DNA of 64,000 bases from Amycolatopsis deserti (GCF_014653945.1 NZ_BNAU01000003.1:558001-622000); one strand, 5' to 3'; counted from the first letter of the stretch, positions 16,398 through 25,823 are shown. Notes: generated by a model not told the origin, from the letters alone. A program made the numbers and translations.

Positions 16398-17331
16398 CGC
16401 CCGGCACCGCACCCCCTCGCTGCGGTGCCGGCTTTCAGCCCGCTTGATCCCGGCTGCGGCAGCCCCGCCAGATCGCTCGGCGCCACCCGCACTGACGACG
16501 TCACGCCGGCTCCGCCCCTGGCAGCCGCACCCACGGACGGCGTCGCGCCAGCTCGCCCCCTGGCGCCCGCCCCGACGGACGGCGTCAGGCCAGCTCGCCC
16601 CCTGGCAGCCGCACCCACCGACGACGTCATGCCCGGCTCGACCCCCGGCCGCCGCCCCCACCGACGACGTCACGCCCGGCTCGACCCCCGGCAGCCGCCC
16701 CCAGGGACGGCGTCGCGCCAGCTCGGCCCTTGGTAGCCATCCCGCGGCGGCCACCTCACGGAGGGTGCCACGTCAACTCCGCCCATGCCGGCCACGGCCC
16801 ACCGCTGGTGTCAGGCCGACTCCACACCTCGCGGCCATCCCCACACGCCGACTGAGCTCCTGGCGACACCCGCACCGACGACGCCATGCCGACCCACCTC
16901 CGGCGACCACCCGCAGCGACGGCGCCATGCCAACTCACCTCCCGCGACCACCCGCGCCGAGGGCGTCATGCCAACTCACCTTCGGCGACCACCCGCACCG
17001 ACGACCTCATGCCGACCCACCTCCGGCGACTACCCGCACCGGCGTGATCCGGACTCGGCTGATCCCGCGGGGCGTTCCAGCTCCACGCCAAAACACCCCA
17101 CACCAGCACGCGCGGCTTCCGCCCCACCACGGCGGGGCTGGACCTTGTCGGCCCTGAACGCGGCATCTCGAGCGCCACGAGCGCCACTTTCGAGCGCAGG
17201 GTGTCGACGCGGGGCGGCTCGAGCGCTCGGCCTCGTGCCGTTCGGCAACGTCTCGTCGAGACCCGACAGCATCACGTCGGCAGCTTCTCGCCGATTCCTC
17301 CCGGGCCCGTGCAGCGCTGCCAGCCGACTCG
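16398..17331. repeat. Repeat-filled spacer: degenerate 41-42-bp tandem repeats (core 16496-17045)
   Basis: No gene is supported between ssgB and the convergent hypothetical gene. From 16496 to about 16745 there are about six degenerate 42-bp units, each starting GACGNCGTCNNGCC and ending CCGCNCCCACC. From about 16844 to 17045 a related 41-bp unit recurs exactly in phase, with its CATGCC core at 16885, 16926, 16967 and 17008. The segment between contains more diverged units, giving about 12-13 in total. Reading frames through it (237 residues on plus, GRAGxTPSVGA repeats on minus) look like by-products of the repeat. Confidence 0.75.
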
Positions 17332-18033
17332 TCAGCGCCCCAGCGGCCCGAAGGACCTCGGCGACCGGTCCTGTTCCTCGTCGAAGTCACCGCGCAGATC
17401 GGGCTGGTTCCAGGTCCAGACCTCGAACAGCTGCTGGATCTGCTCATCGATCGCCCGGCCGAGCGGCTTGTTCTCCTTGCCTGTCTCCTCGACGGGCTCA
17501 TTGCGCGCCTCGCCGTTCCCCGAAGGCGAGTTGCGAGTAGGAGACACCTTCTTCTGCGCCGGCGGAGATGTCTTCGACAGCTGCGGGGGTGCACTCGGCT
17601 GCATCGTCGCCGGCGGCACCTGAGGAACGGGACTCGTGCTCGGCGGCGGTTGCACCGGCTCCACAGGACCCGCGCTCGGCACGACCCCAACCGCCACTGC
17701 CGGGGCGGTGTCGGAGTCATGGCCGGAACCGAAGGCGCCACCCGCGAACCAACCGATACCCACGAGGACGACCGCCGCAGCAGCGACCAGCACATTGCGC
17801 CGGACCCGGCGGAGCAAGCGCCGCTCGTCACCCGCCCCAGGCCGGCAAGCCACCGGAGCGAGCGCGACGTTGAGCTGCCCGGACACCGACGCGAACTCGC
17901 CGAGGATCGGCTCGTGGTCTTCGTACGGCTCGACGGGTTTGGGCGCGCTGGCCGCGACGATTCCCGTGCGGTCCGCCAGTTGCACGCTCCGCACGAGGTC
18001 ATCCGACCTGTCACGCAGGATCGTGCGCGCCAT
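17332..18033 (-). CDS. Hypothetical single-pass membrane protein with Pro/Ser-rich outer part
   Basis: 233-residue protein of unknown function. Residues 1-79 are cytoplasmic and polar. One transmembrane helix spans about 80-102 (NVLVAAAAVVLVGIGWFAGGAFG). Residues 110-185 are Pro/Ser/Thr-rich, as in extracytoplasmic linkers, and the C-terminus is charged (GRAIDEQIQQLFEVWTW). The ATG at 18033 has a GGAGGG Shine-Dalgarno 5 nt upstream. A longer frame to 18174 adds only low-quality sequence. The architecture resembles stalked envelope proteins or anti-sigma-like proteins, but no such domain is recognised. Confidence 0.7.
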   Translation of the reverse strand: MARTILRDRSDDLVRSVQLADRTGIVAASAPKPVEPYEDHEPILGEFASVSGQLNVALAPVACRPGAGDERRLLRRVRRNVLVAAAAVVLVGIGWFAGGAFGSGHDSDTAPAVAVGVVPSAGPVEPVQPPPSTSPVPQVPPATMQPSAPPQLSKTSPPAQKKVSPTRNSPSGNGEARNEPVEETGKENKPLGRAIDEQIQQLFEVWTWNQPDLRGDFDEEQDRSPRSFGPLGR

Positions 18034-18289
18034 CAACACCCTCCATCGGCACGGCGTGGACCTTCCCCAATGCCTTGCCGCTCGCCAGGCGTCACTCGAC
18101 CACCCCACAGAGCCAGCTACGGCTCGGCAAAAACTACCAGCGCGATGAGTGGGTCGATGCCGAGAGACTCTCACTTTCCCCGATCACGGAAAAAGATAAC
18201 TCCATCGGGTGATGATCAAGTACACAATCCTGCGGACCGTAGTCAATGGTCCCCTCCCGCCGCTCCACGTCTTGTTACCTTCTGACCTT

Positions 18290-18940
18290 TCACGCCCTCG
18301 CCGCGCTGGTTTCCCACCCCCATGCCGCGATCGCGACCCGGTTACGCAGGTCCAGCTTCCGCTGGATGCTCCTCAGGTGCGTTTTCACCGTTCCGACCGT
18401 GATTCCCAGGGACTGCGCGATCTCCACGTTCGTCTTCGCCTCGGAGACGAGATGCACGATCTCCCATTCCCGTCCGGACAGCACCCCTGGCCGCCGGCTA
18501 CCGGCATCCGGTCGGCCCATCTGCCGGAAGAGCCGGAGGGTCATCTCGGGGCTGATCAGCATGTCGCCCGAAACCGCGGCGCGAACACCTTCCACCAGCA
18601 GTCCGGGCCCTGATCTCTTGAGCAGGAACCCGCAGGCACCGTTCCGGATCGCGGCGCACGCGTACTCGTCGAGTTCGAACGTCGTGATCACTATGACTCG
18701 CAACGGATTCGCCACGTCCGGGCCGGCAAGTTCCCGCGTCACCGACAACCCGTCTCGCCCCGGCATCCGAACGTCAACCAAGAGGACGTCGGGCCTCAAC
18801 TCTCGTGCCCGCTTCACCGCCGACTCCCCATCGGCTGCCTCACCGATCACCTCGAGATCGTCTTCGGCCTCCAGGATGTGGCGCAGGTTGCGGCGAACCA
18901 CCTCCTGATCATCTGCAACGAGCACTCTGATCGCGGTCAC
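18290..18940 (-). CDS. NarL/LuxR-type response regulator
   Basis: 216-residue two-domain response regulator. The receiver domain contains the acidic pair ADD, the phospho-acceptor Asp56 in LLVDVRMPG and the conserved K in FLLKRS. The C-terminal LuxR HTH reads LSGREWEIVHLVSEAKTNVEIAQSLGITVGTVKTHL. The GTG at 18940 overlaps the kinase stop by 4 bp (GTGA), so the pair is translationally coupled. The target regulon is unknown, although the oxidoreductase gene immediately upstream of the kinase is an obvious candidate. Confidence 0.93.
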   Translation of the reverse strand: MTAIRVLVADDQEVVRRNLRHILEAEDDLEVIGEAADGESAVKRARELRPDVLLVDVRMPGRDGLSVTRELAGPDVANPLRVIVITTFELDEYACAAIRNGACGFLLKRSGPGLLVEGVRAAVSGDMLISPEMTLRLFRQMGRPDAGSRRPGVLSGREWEIVHLVSEAKTNVEIAQSLGITVGTVKTHLRSIQRKLDLRNRVAIAAWGWETSAARA

Positions 18941-20121
18941 GAGACCACCGGCAGCACCGCATGCACCGCCCAGCCAGCCTGCCCCATAGGTCCTGCCCAG
19001 GAGGTTCCGCCCAATGCGATGGCCCGTTCGGCCAATCCCTGCAGTCCGGATCCTCCGCCGCGGGCCCGCTTGAGCAACCCCTGCCGTCGCACGCCGTCGT
19101 TGACCACCCGAACGATCACGTGCGCACCGTTGCGCCGCACCGCCACGGACACCTGACGCGCCGCCGGCGCATGCCTTCGGACATTCGTAAGCGCTTCCAA
19201 CACGATCCGGTGCACGGTTCTCGTGATCTCTGGGCGCACATCCCTTACCTGGTCGTCCAGGTCCAGCTCCACGCGCACCGACCCGAACGCCTCGAACCGG
19301 TTCACCAGAGCAGGGATGTCGCTCACCGTCGCCGACCGCTCCCACTCGAGCATCCCGGCCGTCCGATCGTCGGCGCGCAACCAGCACAAAGCCCTGTCGA
19401 CCGAGTCGAGGACACGGACGCCGGCTTCTTCGATGCGCTCCAACGCACGGCGCACTTCACCTGGTTCCCGGTCATTGATCCGCGCGGCCTGAGCCTCCAG
19501 TACCAGCCCGGTCACCTCGTGGCCGAGCCAGTCATGCAGGTCACTCGCGAGCCGCAGGCGTTGCTCGCGGCGTGCTGCGTGAATCGACTCCTCCCGCACT
19601 TCGTCGAGGGACCGCAAGTAGAGACCGACCGCGATGGCGCAAGCCGCCAGCAATCCGCACGCGACGCACCACTCGCCTGCTGACGCCACCCCGGGAGACG
19701 CTCGAGGGCCGCTCGCGAGCCTCAACGGCGCCAGAACGATCGCACTCGTCACCGTTCCGGCTGACAGCAGCGTCCCCGGCCCCCTCGTCCGGCGGACCGC
19801 CTGGACGAGGACGCACAGCAGGAGTGCGCACTCCATCAGCAACCACGAGCTGAGACTCTGGTTGGCCGGCTCGCCGCTTCCGAACGTCGCCAGGAGTGAA
19901 CTGCCGGCCGCGACAACCGCGACAGCGACCGTGCCCCTGGGCTGCCCAGCACGACGCAGCGCGATCCCCAGCGCAGCAAGGAGAACCACCAGGGTCGAGG
20001 TGGTCGCGAGGACCGTGCCCACGGGCATCGCCGCGAGCGCCACACATACAGCACCGAGAACCGGGACAGGCCAACCCAGTTCGAGCTTCATCCGTCGACT
20101 GGTTCCGGGCGTGGTGTTCAT
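18937..20121 (-). CDS. Sensor histidine kinase (HisKA_3, NarL-type partner)
   Basis: 394-residue membrane kinase. Four to six hydrophobic segments occupy residues 15-168. The dimerisation/phospho-acceptor region follows, with His196 in LASDLHDWLGHEVTG. The ATPase domain shows VLEALTNVRRHAPA (N box), and RARGGGSGLQGLAERAIALGG (G box). There is no separate extracellular sensor domain, so the signal is probably intramembrane, as in DesK-like kinases. The ATG at 20121 has an AGGAG Shine-Dalgarno. It is coupled to the downstream response regulator. The upstream 250-bp gap is locally AT-richer (20200-20275) and probably holds the promoter. Confidence 0.92.
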   Translation of the reverse strand: MNTTPGTSRRMKLELGWPVPVLGAVCVALAAMPVGTVLATTSTLVVLLAALGIALRRAGQPRGTVAVAVVAAGSSLLATFGSGEPANQSLSSWLLMECALLLCVLVQAVRRTRGPGTLLSAGTVTSAIVLAPLRLASGPRASPGVASAGEWCVACGLLAACAIAVGLYLRSLDEVREESIHAARREQRLRLASDLHDWLGHEVTGLVLEAQAARINDREPGEVRRALERIEEAGVRVLDSVDRALCWLRADDRTAGMLEWERSATVSDIPALVNRFEAFGSVRVELDLDDQVRDVRPEITRTVHRIVLEALTNVRRHAPAARQVSVAVRRNGAHVIVRVVNDGVRRQGLLKRARGGGSGLQGLAERAIALGGTSWAGPMGQAGWAVHAVLPVVS

Positions 20122-20372
20122 GTCCGATCTCCTCGCTCGGCGATGTGGTGGTGATTCGAGAATGCACGAATCGGTCCAGGCGCACCATCTACCGAAAGAC
20201 AGATATTTGCGAGACGCGCCGACAGAATCAATCGATCGGGTTAGAACACAGATTCGATATTCGTGTACTGTCGAAGACACCGCGGACGGCGCCCACAGCC
20301 GGATCTGCTGCAGTACAAGGAAAATCGATGACAAGGAGCGCTCATGGAGCACACCGTGCCCGCGCCGCGGAT

Positions 20373-22670
20373 CTACACGTCGCGCTTGCGCGAGATGACC
20401 GGTGGTCGATTCACGACAATGCCAGGTGGTTCGCCCGCGAAACGCTCGATCTCGACGAGCACGTGCTGTCCCGTGCACCCCTGGGACAGTTGCGACGAGG
20501 GCAGGTCCGCGGTCAGCACGTTGGGGTTGCCGTGGACGCACATGGTTCCGTGCGGATCGAACCAGGCGCCAGTCGGCAGCTGTACCACGCCAGGACGAAG
20601 ATCGGTGGTGAGAACCGCTCCGGCCAGGCAAGCGCCGCGGTCGTTGAAGATCCGGACGACGTCGCCCTCGTTGATGCCCCGAGGCCCGGCGTCCTCGGGG
20701 TGCAGGCGGACAGCCTCCCGGCCCGCGACCTTCGCCGCCTGGCTGACAGCACCACCGTCGAGCTGGCCGTGCAGGCGTGCGTGGGGCTGATTGGCGATGA
20801 GCAGCAACGGGAATCGGCTCGCTCGCTCGCCGCCGAGCCACTCGACGGGCTCCAGCCAAGCGGGGTGTCCCGGACAGTCGTCGTAGCCGAACGAGGCCAC
20901 TCGCTTGGAGACGATCTCGATCCTGCCGCTCGGGGTCGGGAGGCGATGCGCGACGGGGTCGGCGCGGAAGTCAGCCCAGAGCGTCCGGTGGATTTCCGTG
21001 TTCGGCAAGCGGTACTGCCCGGTCTCCCAGAATTCCGGAAAGGATGGTACGGAGATGCCTTTCCCGGCCAGGTGCTGTCGCCACGAGTCATAAAGATGCT
21101 CGAGCCACTCCCATGCGGTGCGCCCCTCGGTGAACCTGTCCTCGATGCCCAGCCGGGCAGCCAGCCCGGCGAAGATCGCGTAGTCGTCCCGGGACTGCGC
21201 ACGAGGCTCAGCGATCCGATGCATCGCGATGAGGTGGGTGTCGCGGCGGCCGGAACCGAAGTCCTCACGCTCCAACGCCGTGGTGGTGGGCAGGACGATG
21301 TCCGCGTGCCGTGCAGTGGCGGTCCAGAAGGGCTCGTGCACGACGACGGTGTCCGGCCGCGCGAAGGCCCTCCGTAGCCGGTTGAGGTCCTGGTGATGGT
21401 GAAACGGGTTGCCACCGGCCCAGTACACGAGGCGGATGTCCGGGTAGGTGCGTTCCGCACCGTCGTACTGGTAGCGGCTACCGGGCCGGAGGAGCATGTC
21501 CGCGATCCGGGCTACCGGAATGTACTGCCTCACAGGGTTGATTCCCTGCGACAGGTAGGGCACCCGGAAGTCCGGGCCGATGTCACCGCTGTCACCCATG
21601 GATCCGTACCCGTGGCCGAATCCACCACCGGGTAGTCCGATCTGGCCGAGCATGGCGGCCAGCGCGATGGCCGCCCAGACGGGCTGCTCGCCGTGCTCGA
21701 TGCGCTGGAGGCTCCAGGTGACGGTGATGAAGGTTCGGCGTGCGGCCATGCGTCGAGCGAGAGCGACGATGTCCGCGGCCGGGATGTCGGTCAGAGCACT
21801 GGCCCAGGCGGCATCCTTGGCGATTCCGTCGTCGAGACCGAGGAGGTAGCGCTCGAACTCGTCGTAACCGGCGCAGTAGCGGTCCAGGAATCGTCGGTCG
21901 TGCAGGCCCTCGACCACAAGGGTGTGCGCGAGCGCGAGCATGAATGCGGTGTCGGTCGCGGGGCGGATGGGATACCACCGCGCATCGAGTCGCGCCGGCA
22001 GGTCGGCGCGCAGCGGACTGATCAGGGCGACCTCGACGTCCCGGTCAGCGAGCTGGGCGAGGAAGCCCGGGGTGTGGTGCCGGGTGACTCCGCCGGGCGT
22101 GACGAAGACGTTCTTCTCGGGCACACCGCCGAAAGCCACGAGGAGTTCGGTGTTCGCCACGATCGTCGGCCAGCTCGAACCATTGCGCAGGACGTCGGTG
22201 GCAGTGCCGACGATGTGCGGGAGCACCACCGTGCTGGTGCCGTTGCTGTACGTGTTGCGAGAGGAGGTGAAACCGCCGAAAGCATTGAGAAACCGGTGCA
22301 ACTGGCTCTGGGCGTGATGGAACCGGCCGGCGCTCGCCCAGCCGTAGGAGCCGCCGTAGATCGCCTCGTTGCCGTGCTCGGATCGCACCCGGAGGAGTTC
22401 CGCCGAGAGCAGATCAAGCGCTTCGTCCCAGCCGACTTCGACGAACTCCTCGTGACCGCGCTTCGGATCCGGGCCAGGCCCGCGTTCGAGCCACCCTCGT
22501 CGGATCGCCGGCGCCGCGATCCGGGTGGGGTCGGTCAAGGCGCTGGGCAGATTGCCGAGCAGAGGCGACGGCGCCGGGTCCTCGGGGTGTGCGGAGACCT
22601 GGAGGTGTCCGTTCTCGTCGAGTCCGGCTGAGAAGGCTCCCCAGTGCGAGGTGCTCGGCCGCAGGCGCAT
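20373..22670 (-). CDS. bisC: Molybdopterin oxidoreductase, biotin/DMSO sulfoxide reductase type (BisC-like)
   Basis: 765-residue cytosolic bis-MGD enzyme. It begins STSHWGAFSAG and contains GSYGWASAGRFHHAQSQLHRFLNAFGG, the molybdenum-ligand segment of the BisC/TorA/DmsA branch, where a Ser ligates Mo. The C-terminal molybdopterin-binding segment includes LLIANQPHARLHGQLD and GINEGDVVRIFNDRGACLAGAVL. No N-terminal CxxC cluster or twin-arginine signal is visible, consistent with a cytosolic sulfoxide reductase such as E. coli BisC (777 aa). The ATG at 22670 is chosen from family length; its Shine-Dalgarno is weak. It lies between the rhodanese fusion and the two-component genes on the same strand. 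Methionine sulfoxide or biotin sulfoxide are plausible substrates. Confidence 0.87.
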   Translation of the reverse strand: MRLRPSTSHWGAFSAGLDENGHLQVSAHPEDPAPSPLLGNLPSALTDPTRIAAPAIRRGWLERGPGPDPKRGHEEFVEVGWDEALDLLSAELLRVRSEHGNEAIYGGSYGWASAGRFHHAQSQLHRFLNAFGGFTSSRNTYSNGTSTVVLPHIVGTATDVLRNGSSWPTIVANTELLVAFGGVPEKNVFVTPGGVTRHHTPGFLAQLADRDVEVALISPLRADLPARLDARWYPIRPATDTAFMLALAHTLVVEGLHDRRFLDRYCAGYDEFERYLLGLDDGIAKDAAWASALTDIPAADIVALARRMAARRTFITVTWSLQRIEHGEQPVWAAIALAAMLGQIGLPGGGFGHGYGSMGDSGDIGPDFRVPYLSQGINPVRQYIPVARIADMLLRPGSRYQYDGAERTYPDIRLVYWAGGNPFHHHQDLNRLRRAFARPDTVVVHEPFWTATARHADIVLPTTTALEREDFGSGRRDTHLIAMHRIAEPRAQSRDDYAIFAGLAARLGIEDRFTEGRTAWEWLEHLYDSWRQHLAGKGISVPSFPEFWETGQYRLPNTEIHRTLWADFRADPVAHRLPTPSGRIEIVSKRVASFGYDDCPGHPAWLEPVEWLGGERASRFPLLLIANQPHARLHGQLDGGAVSQAAKVAGREAVRLHPEDAGPRGINEGDVVRIFNDRGACLAGAVLTTDLRPGVVQLPTGAWFDPHGTMCVHGNPNVLTADLPSSQLSQGCTGQHVLVEIERFAGEPPGIVVNRPPVISRKRDV

Positions 22671-22894
22671 ACGTCTACAACTACCAGGAAGGATGGTGAT
22701 CGATGGTGCTGTGAGACGGTGACGTCCGTTGGCGGCGGGCAACCAGGCAGGCTGCTCACGGTGGTCGCGATCGTCGTGCGTGGGTGCAGCCTGGCGTGAC
22801 ATCGACGACCGGTGATCACGGGTGGCGGTACGCGCTGCTCAGGCCGGCTCCGTTGCGCGAAGCAGCCGGCCCGAGCAGCATGACGATGCTCTGC

Positions 22895-24700
22895 CTACGG
22901 GTTCGGCCCCGTTGCCGCGGGACGGTCGGGCTGGTTCGACCACTGCGACCACGAACCGGGGTAGAGGGCCGCGTCGATCCCGACGATGGCCAGCGCTGCG
23001 ATCTCGTGCGCCGCGGTCACACCGGAACCGCAGTACACCCCGACCGGGCCTGCGGTGACGCCGAGCTCGCGGAAGCGGGACGCGAGTTCGGCCGCCGGTT
23101 GGAACCGGCCGTCGGCGGTGAGGTTGTCGCCGGTCGGTGCGCTGACGGCGCCGGGAATGTGCCCAGCGCGCGGGTCGACGGGTTCCTGCTCGCCGCGGTA
23201 GCGCTCGCCGGCCCTGGCGTCGAGCAGCGTGCCCTCGCTCGGCAGCGCCGCGGCCTCGTCGATGGAAAGAACGGGCAGGTGACCGGGCTTGAGCACGATG
23301 TCACCCGGCTCCGGTGCGCGGCCGAAACCGGTCTCCAGCGGCCGGTCGCCCCACGCGGCGAGTCCGCCGTCGAGGAGCCGGACGTCCGTGACGCCCGCCC
23401 AGCGGAGCAGCCACCAGGCGCGCGCGGCGGCAAGGTTGCCGCTGTTGTCGTAGGCGACGACGGAGGAGCCGTCGCGGATGCCCCATCGGCGTGCCGCCGC
23501 CTGGAGGGCTTCGACGTCCGGTAGCGGGTGGCGTCCCTCGGCGGGAGACGGCGGTGTGGCCAGCTCGGTGTCGAGGTCCACGTAAACCGCCCCCGGCAGG
23601 TGGCCGTCGAGGTAGTGGCGGTGTCCGTTCGGATCGCCCAGTGCCCACCGGACATCCAGCAGGACAGGTGGGGTGGACGATTCGAGCTGCCGGTGCAGTT
23701 CGTCGGCGCTGATGAGAACCGGCGGCCGGGGCACGTCGATTTCGGACGGGTCCGCCGAGCCCGGCGCCTCACCACGTGCGGCGGCGAGCGCGAGACGACG
23801 CTGCACCGCGGCGTTGAGCGGGGCCGGAACGCCGTGCAACCGTCCGAGCAGGACGATTTCGCCGTTGAGGAAATCGCCCTCCACCGATCCAGCGCCGCGC
23901 GCCAGGCTCTGCCTGGTTGAGCTGCCGGCGCGCGGACGTCCTGGGATCTCGGCGGGGTCTGCGGCCGAAGTGTCTAGTTCGGACGCTTCGCGCAGATTGA
24001 CCGGATCGATGCCTGCCGCGGCCAGCACTCGGCGCCCCTCGGCGCGGAGCTCCCGGCCGAGCGATGCCGTGCGTTCGTCGTGACCGAAGAGTGCGTCGAC
24101 GGCGTTGCCGAGGTTGGCTAGGAGTTTGCCTGCCTTCCAGCGCAGCAGGTCCGGCACGAGCTGGACGCCGAAGCCGGCGGTGCGCAGGTCGGCGGCGATG
24201 GTGTCCAGGCGCGGGTCGGCACCGGACGGGAACTGGCCGAGCCACAGGATGCCCGGCAGTTCGGCGCCCTGGGCGCTGACCTCGCCCGGTTCCAGGTAGG
24301 TCGCCGGCATCCACAGCGACGCCCCGAACACCGTGGCGAAGCGGCGCAACGCCGCTCGTTCGTTCTCCAGGCCGTTCTGCAGCATCAGCACCGGCAGATC
24401 GGCGGCCAGGCCGGTGCCGGCCGGGCGCCACGACCACTCCTGGAGGGCTTCCTCGGTGTTCTGGGTCTTGGTGGCCACGACCAGGACGTCATCCGGAGCG
24501 AGTTCGACCTCCTCGGCGTTGCCGGCGACCGGCACGCGGACGAGCTGCTCGCCCGTGGGGCGGAAGTACCGCAGCCCGCGCTCGCGGATGTTGGCGCCGT
24601 GCTCGCCGCGCGCGATGAGCACGGCCGGAATGCCGGCGAGGTGGAGCTGAGCGGCGACGGTCGAGCCGACCGCGCCCGCTCCGATGATGACGTAGCGCAT
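22895..24700 (-). CDS. Fusion of ketopantoate reductase-family and tandem rhodanese (sulfurtransferase) domains
   Basis: 601 residues in one uninterrupted frame. Residues 1-315 form a PanE/ApbA-type NAD(P)-dependent reductase: Rossmann motif VIIGAGAVGSTVAAQL, then VVATKTQNTEEAL, LMLQNGLEN and KLLANLGNAVDAL. Residues 325-601 form a two-rhodanese 3-mercaptopyruvate/thiosulfate sulfurtransferase (PPVLISADELHRQL, GHLPGAVYVDLD), with the active Cys557 in VYCGSGVTAAHE. Each half is normally a separate enzyme. No Shine-Dalgarno precedes the potential internal GTG at the junction. The ATG at 24700 is close to the family start. It lies upstream of the BisC-like gene on the same strand, which suggests a sulfur-linked function, but the reaction of the first half is unknown. 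Confidence 0.82.
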   Translation of the reverse strand: MRYVIIGAGAVGSTVAAQLHLAGIPAVLIARGEHGANIRERGLRYFRPTGEQLVRVPVAGNAEEVELAPDDVLVVATKTQNTEEALQEWSWRPAGTGLAADLPVLMLQNGLENERAALRRFATVFGASLWMPATYLEPGEVSAQGAELPGILWLGQFPSGADPRLDTIAADLRTAGFGVQLVPDLLRWKAGKLLANLGNAVDALFGHDERTASLGRELRAEGRRVLAAAGIDPVNLREASELDTSAADPAEIPGRPRAGSSTRQSLARGAGSVEGDFLNGEIVLLGRLHGVPAPLNAAVQRRLALAAARGEAPGSADPSEIDVPRPPVLISADELHRQLESSTPPVLLDVRWALGDPNGHRHYLDGHLPGAVYVDLDTELATPPSPAEGRHPLPDVEALQAAARRWGIRDGSSVVAYDNSGNLAAARAWWLLRWAGVTDVRLLDGGLAAWGDRPLETGFGRAPEPGDIVLKPGHLPVLSIDEAAALPSEGTLLDARAGERYRGEQEPVDPRAGHIPGAVSAPTGDNLTADGRFQPAAELASRFRELGVTAGPVGVYCGSGVTAAHEIAALAIVGIDAALYPGSWSQWSNQPDRPAATGPNP

Positions 24701-25205
24701 GGGCCCATGGTGCCGGACGAGCGTTTGGGAGGTGCCTGTGCTGGGTGGGGTGACGGTACTGGGGGACGGGATGGGGCTGGCGGAAAGGGAGGTCAGTCGC
24801 CGGGAGGAGAGTGCTGGACCGAGGGGCTGGTGTTCGTCGGAGGGACGGGGCCGGGCGGAGGGGCCCGTGTCAGCTGGCGGGGACTGTGCTGGGCACGGGG
24901 CCCGTGTCTGCTGGCGGGACTGTGCTGGGCACCGGGCCCGTGTTTGCCGGAGGGATTGTGCGGGCGCGGCGGCCGAGGCCGGATACGGCTGCGGCTGGCG
25001 GAGCGGACGGCGAGGCCGACAACCTGGTGCTCTGGGTGTCGACGCGCGGGTACCAGCGCGGGCACCACCACATGCTCACCCGACGGAGTGAAAACCCGCC
25101 TCAAACCCGGTGCAACAAGATCGTGACCTCGGCCGCTCAACCACGACCACCCCCGCAGCGTCTATGCGCTGTAGGGATCATCGAAATCACTGGGGGAACG
25201 TACAA
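24701..25205. repeat. 505-bp G-rich spacer with ~36-bp repeats and G-quadruplex-prone runs
   Basis: No gene is supported between the divergent fusion gene and the L,D-transpeptidase. The plus strand from 24715 to 25015 is strongly G-rich. A 36-bp unit (core ACTGTGCTGGGCAC then GGGCCCGTGT) is repeated about two and a half times at 24862-24955. G runs at 24743-24780 (GGGTGGGG, GGGGG, GGG, GGGG) could form a quadruplex. The last 90 bp hold the likely promoter and Shine-Dalgarno of the transpeptidase. Confidence 0.5.
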
Positions 25206-25823
25206 GTGACCGTCAAGAAGCTGGTGCTGGCCGTCATGGCCGGAGCCACCGCGCTGGTGCTCACCGCCTGTGGGGGTGGCTCCCAGCAGGCCGCGGACGT
25301 GCAGCAGGTCGCGGTGACCACCGCAGCGCCCACCACCACCGCCCCCAGCTCTACCACGCCGCCGGTCAGCACCACCTCGGCCGCGCCCTCGACGACCAGC
25401 ACCACCACCAAGCCGTCGACCAGTTCGAAGACCTCCACCAAGAAGACCACGACGACCAAGGCCCCGGCGCCCGCCGGCGTCCCGTGCGCGGCCACCGTCG
25501 ACGCCTGCGTCGACCTCTCCGCGAAGAAGGCGTGGCTCCTCCAGGACGGAAAGGTCGTCTACGGCCCCGTCCAGATCATGCCCGGCTCGGCCGCCAACCC
25601 GACGCCCATCGGCACCTTCCGGGTCTCCGGGAAGGTCAAGGACTACCACAGCCGCGAGTTCGACGCCCCCATGCCGAACTCGGTCTTCTTCCAGCCCGGC
25701 ATCGCCTTCCACCAGGGCAGCCTGTCCAAGTACTCGCACGGCTGCATCCACCTGTCGACCGGCGCCTCGCAAAAATTCTTCAGCACGCTGGCGACCGGGG
25801 ACACCGTGCAGGTCGTCCGCTAG
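25206..25823 (+). CDS. L,D-transpeptidase lipoprotein (YkuD domain)
   Basis: 205-residue exported protein. The signal peptide ends in a lipobox (LVLTACGGG), so it is probably membrane-anchored. A Thr/Ser/Pro-rich linker spans roughly 40-90. The YkuD catalytic domain contains CVDLSAKKAWLLQDGKVVYGP, PTPIGTFRV and the active-site motif YSHGCIHLS with the catalytic Cys. L,D-transpeptidases form 3-3 peptidoglycan crosslinks. The GTG at 25206 has a GGGGAA Shine-Dalgarno. It converges with the iniR-like gene and overlaps it by 4 bp. Confidence 0.93.
   Translation: MTVKKLVLAVMAGATALVLTACGGGSQQAADVQQVAVTTAAPTTTAPSSTTPPVSTTSAAPSTTSTTTKPSTSSKTSTKKTTTTKAPAPAGVPCAATVDACVDLSAKKAWLLQDGKVVYGPVQIMPGSAANPTPIGTFRVSGKVKDYHSREFDAPMPNSVFFQPGIAFHQGSLSKYSHGCIHLSTGASQKFFSTLATGDTVQVVR

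Noticed and set aside
16496-17045. Possible CRISPR array because of regular 41-42-bp periodicity
   Set aside because: The whole unit is degenerate-repetitive. There are no invariant repeats separated by unique spacers of constant length and no cas genes nearby.
16444-17157. 237-codon plus-strand frame through the repeat spacer, and a minus-strand frame with GRAGxTPSVGA repeats
   Set aside because: Low-complexity translation of the tandem repeats, no Shine-Dalgarno, no domain; the minus frame also runs antisense into ssgB.
24700-25110. Long G-rich frames upstream of the L,D-transpeptidase
   Set aside because: Composition follows the 36-bp repeat. The transpeptidase has a clear lipoprotein start at 25206 with Shine-Dalgarno.
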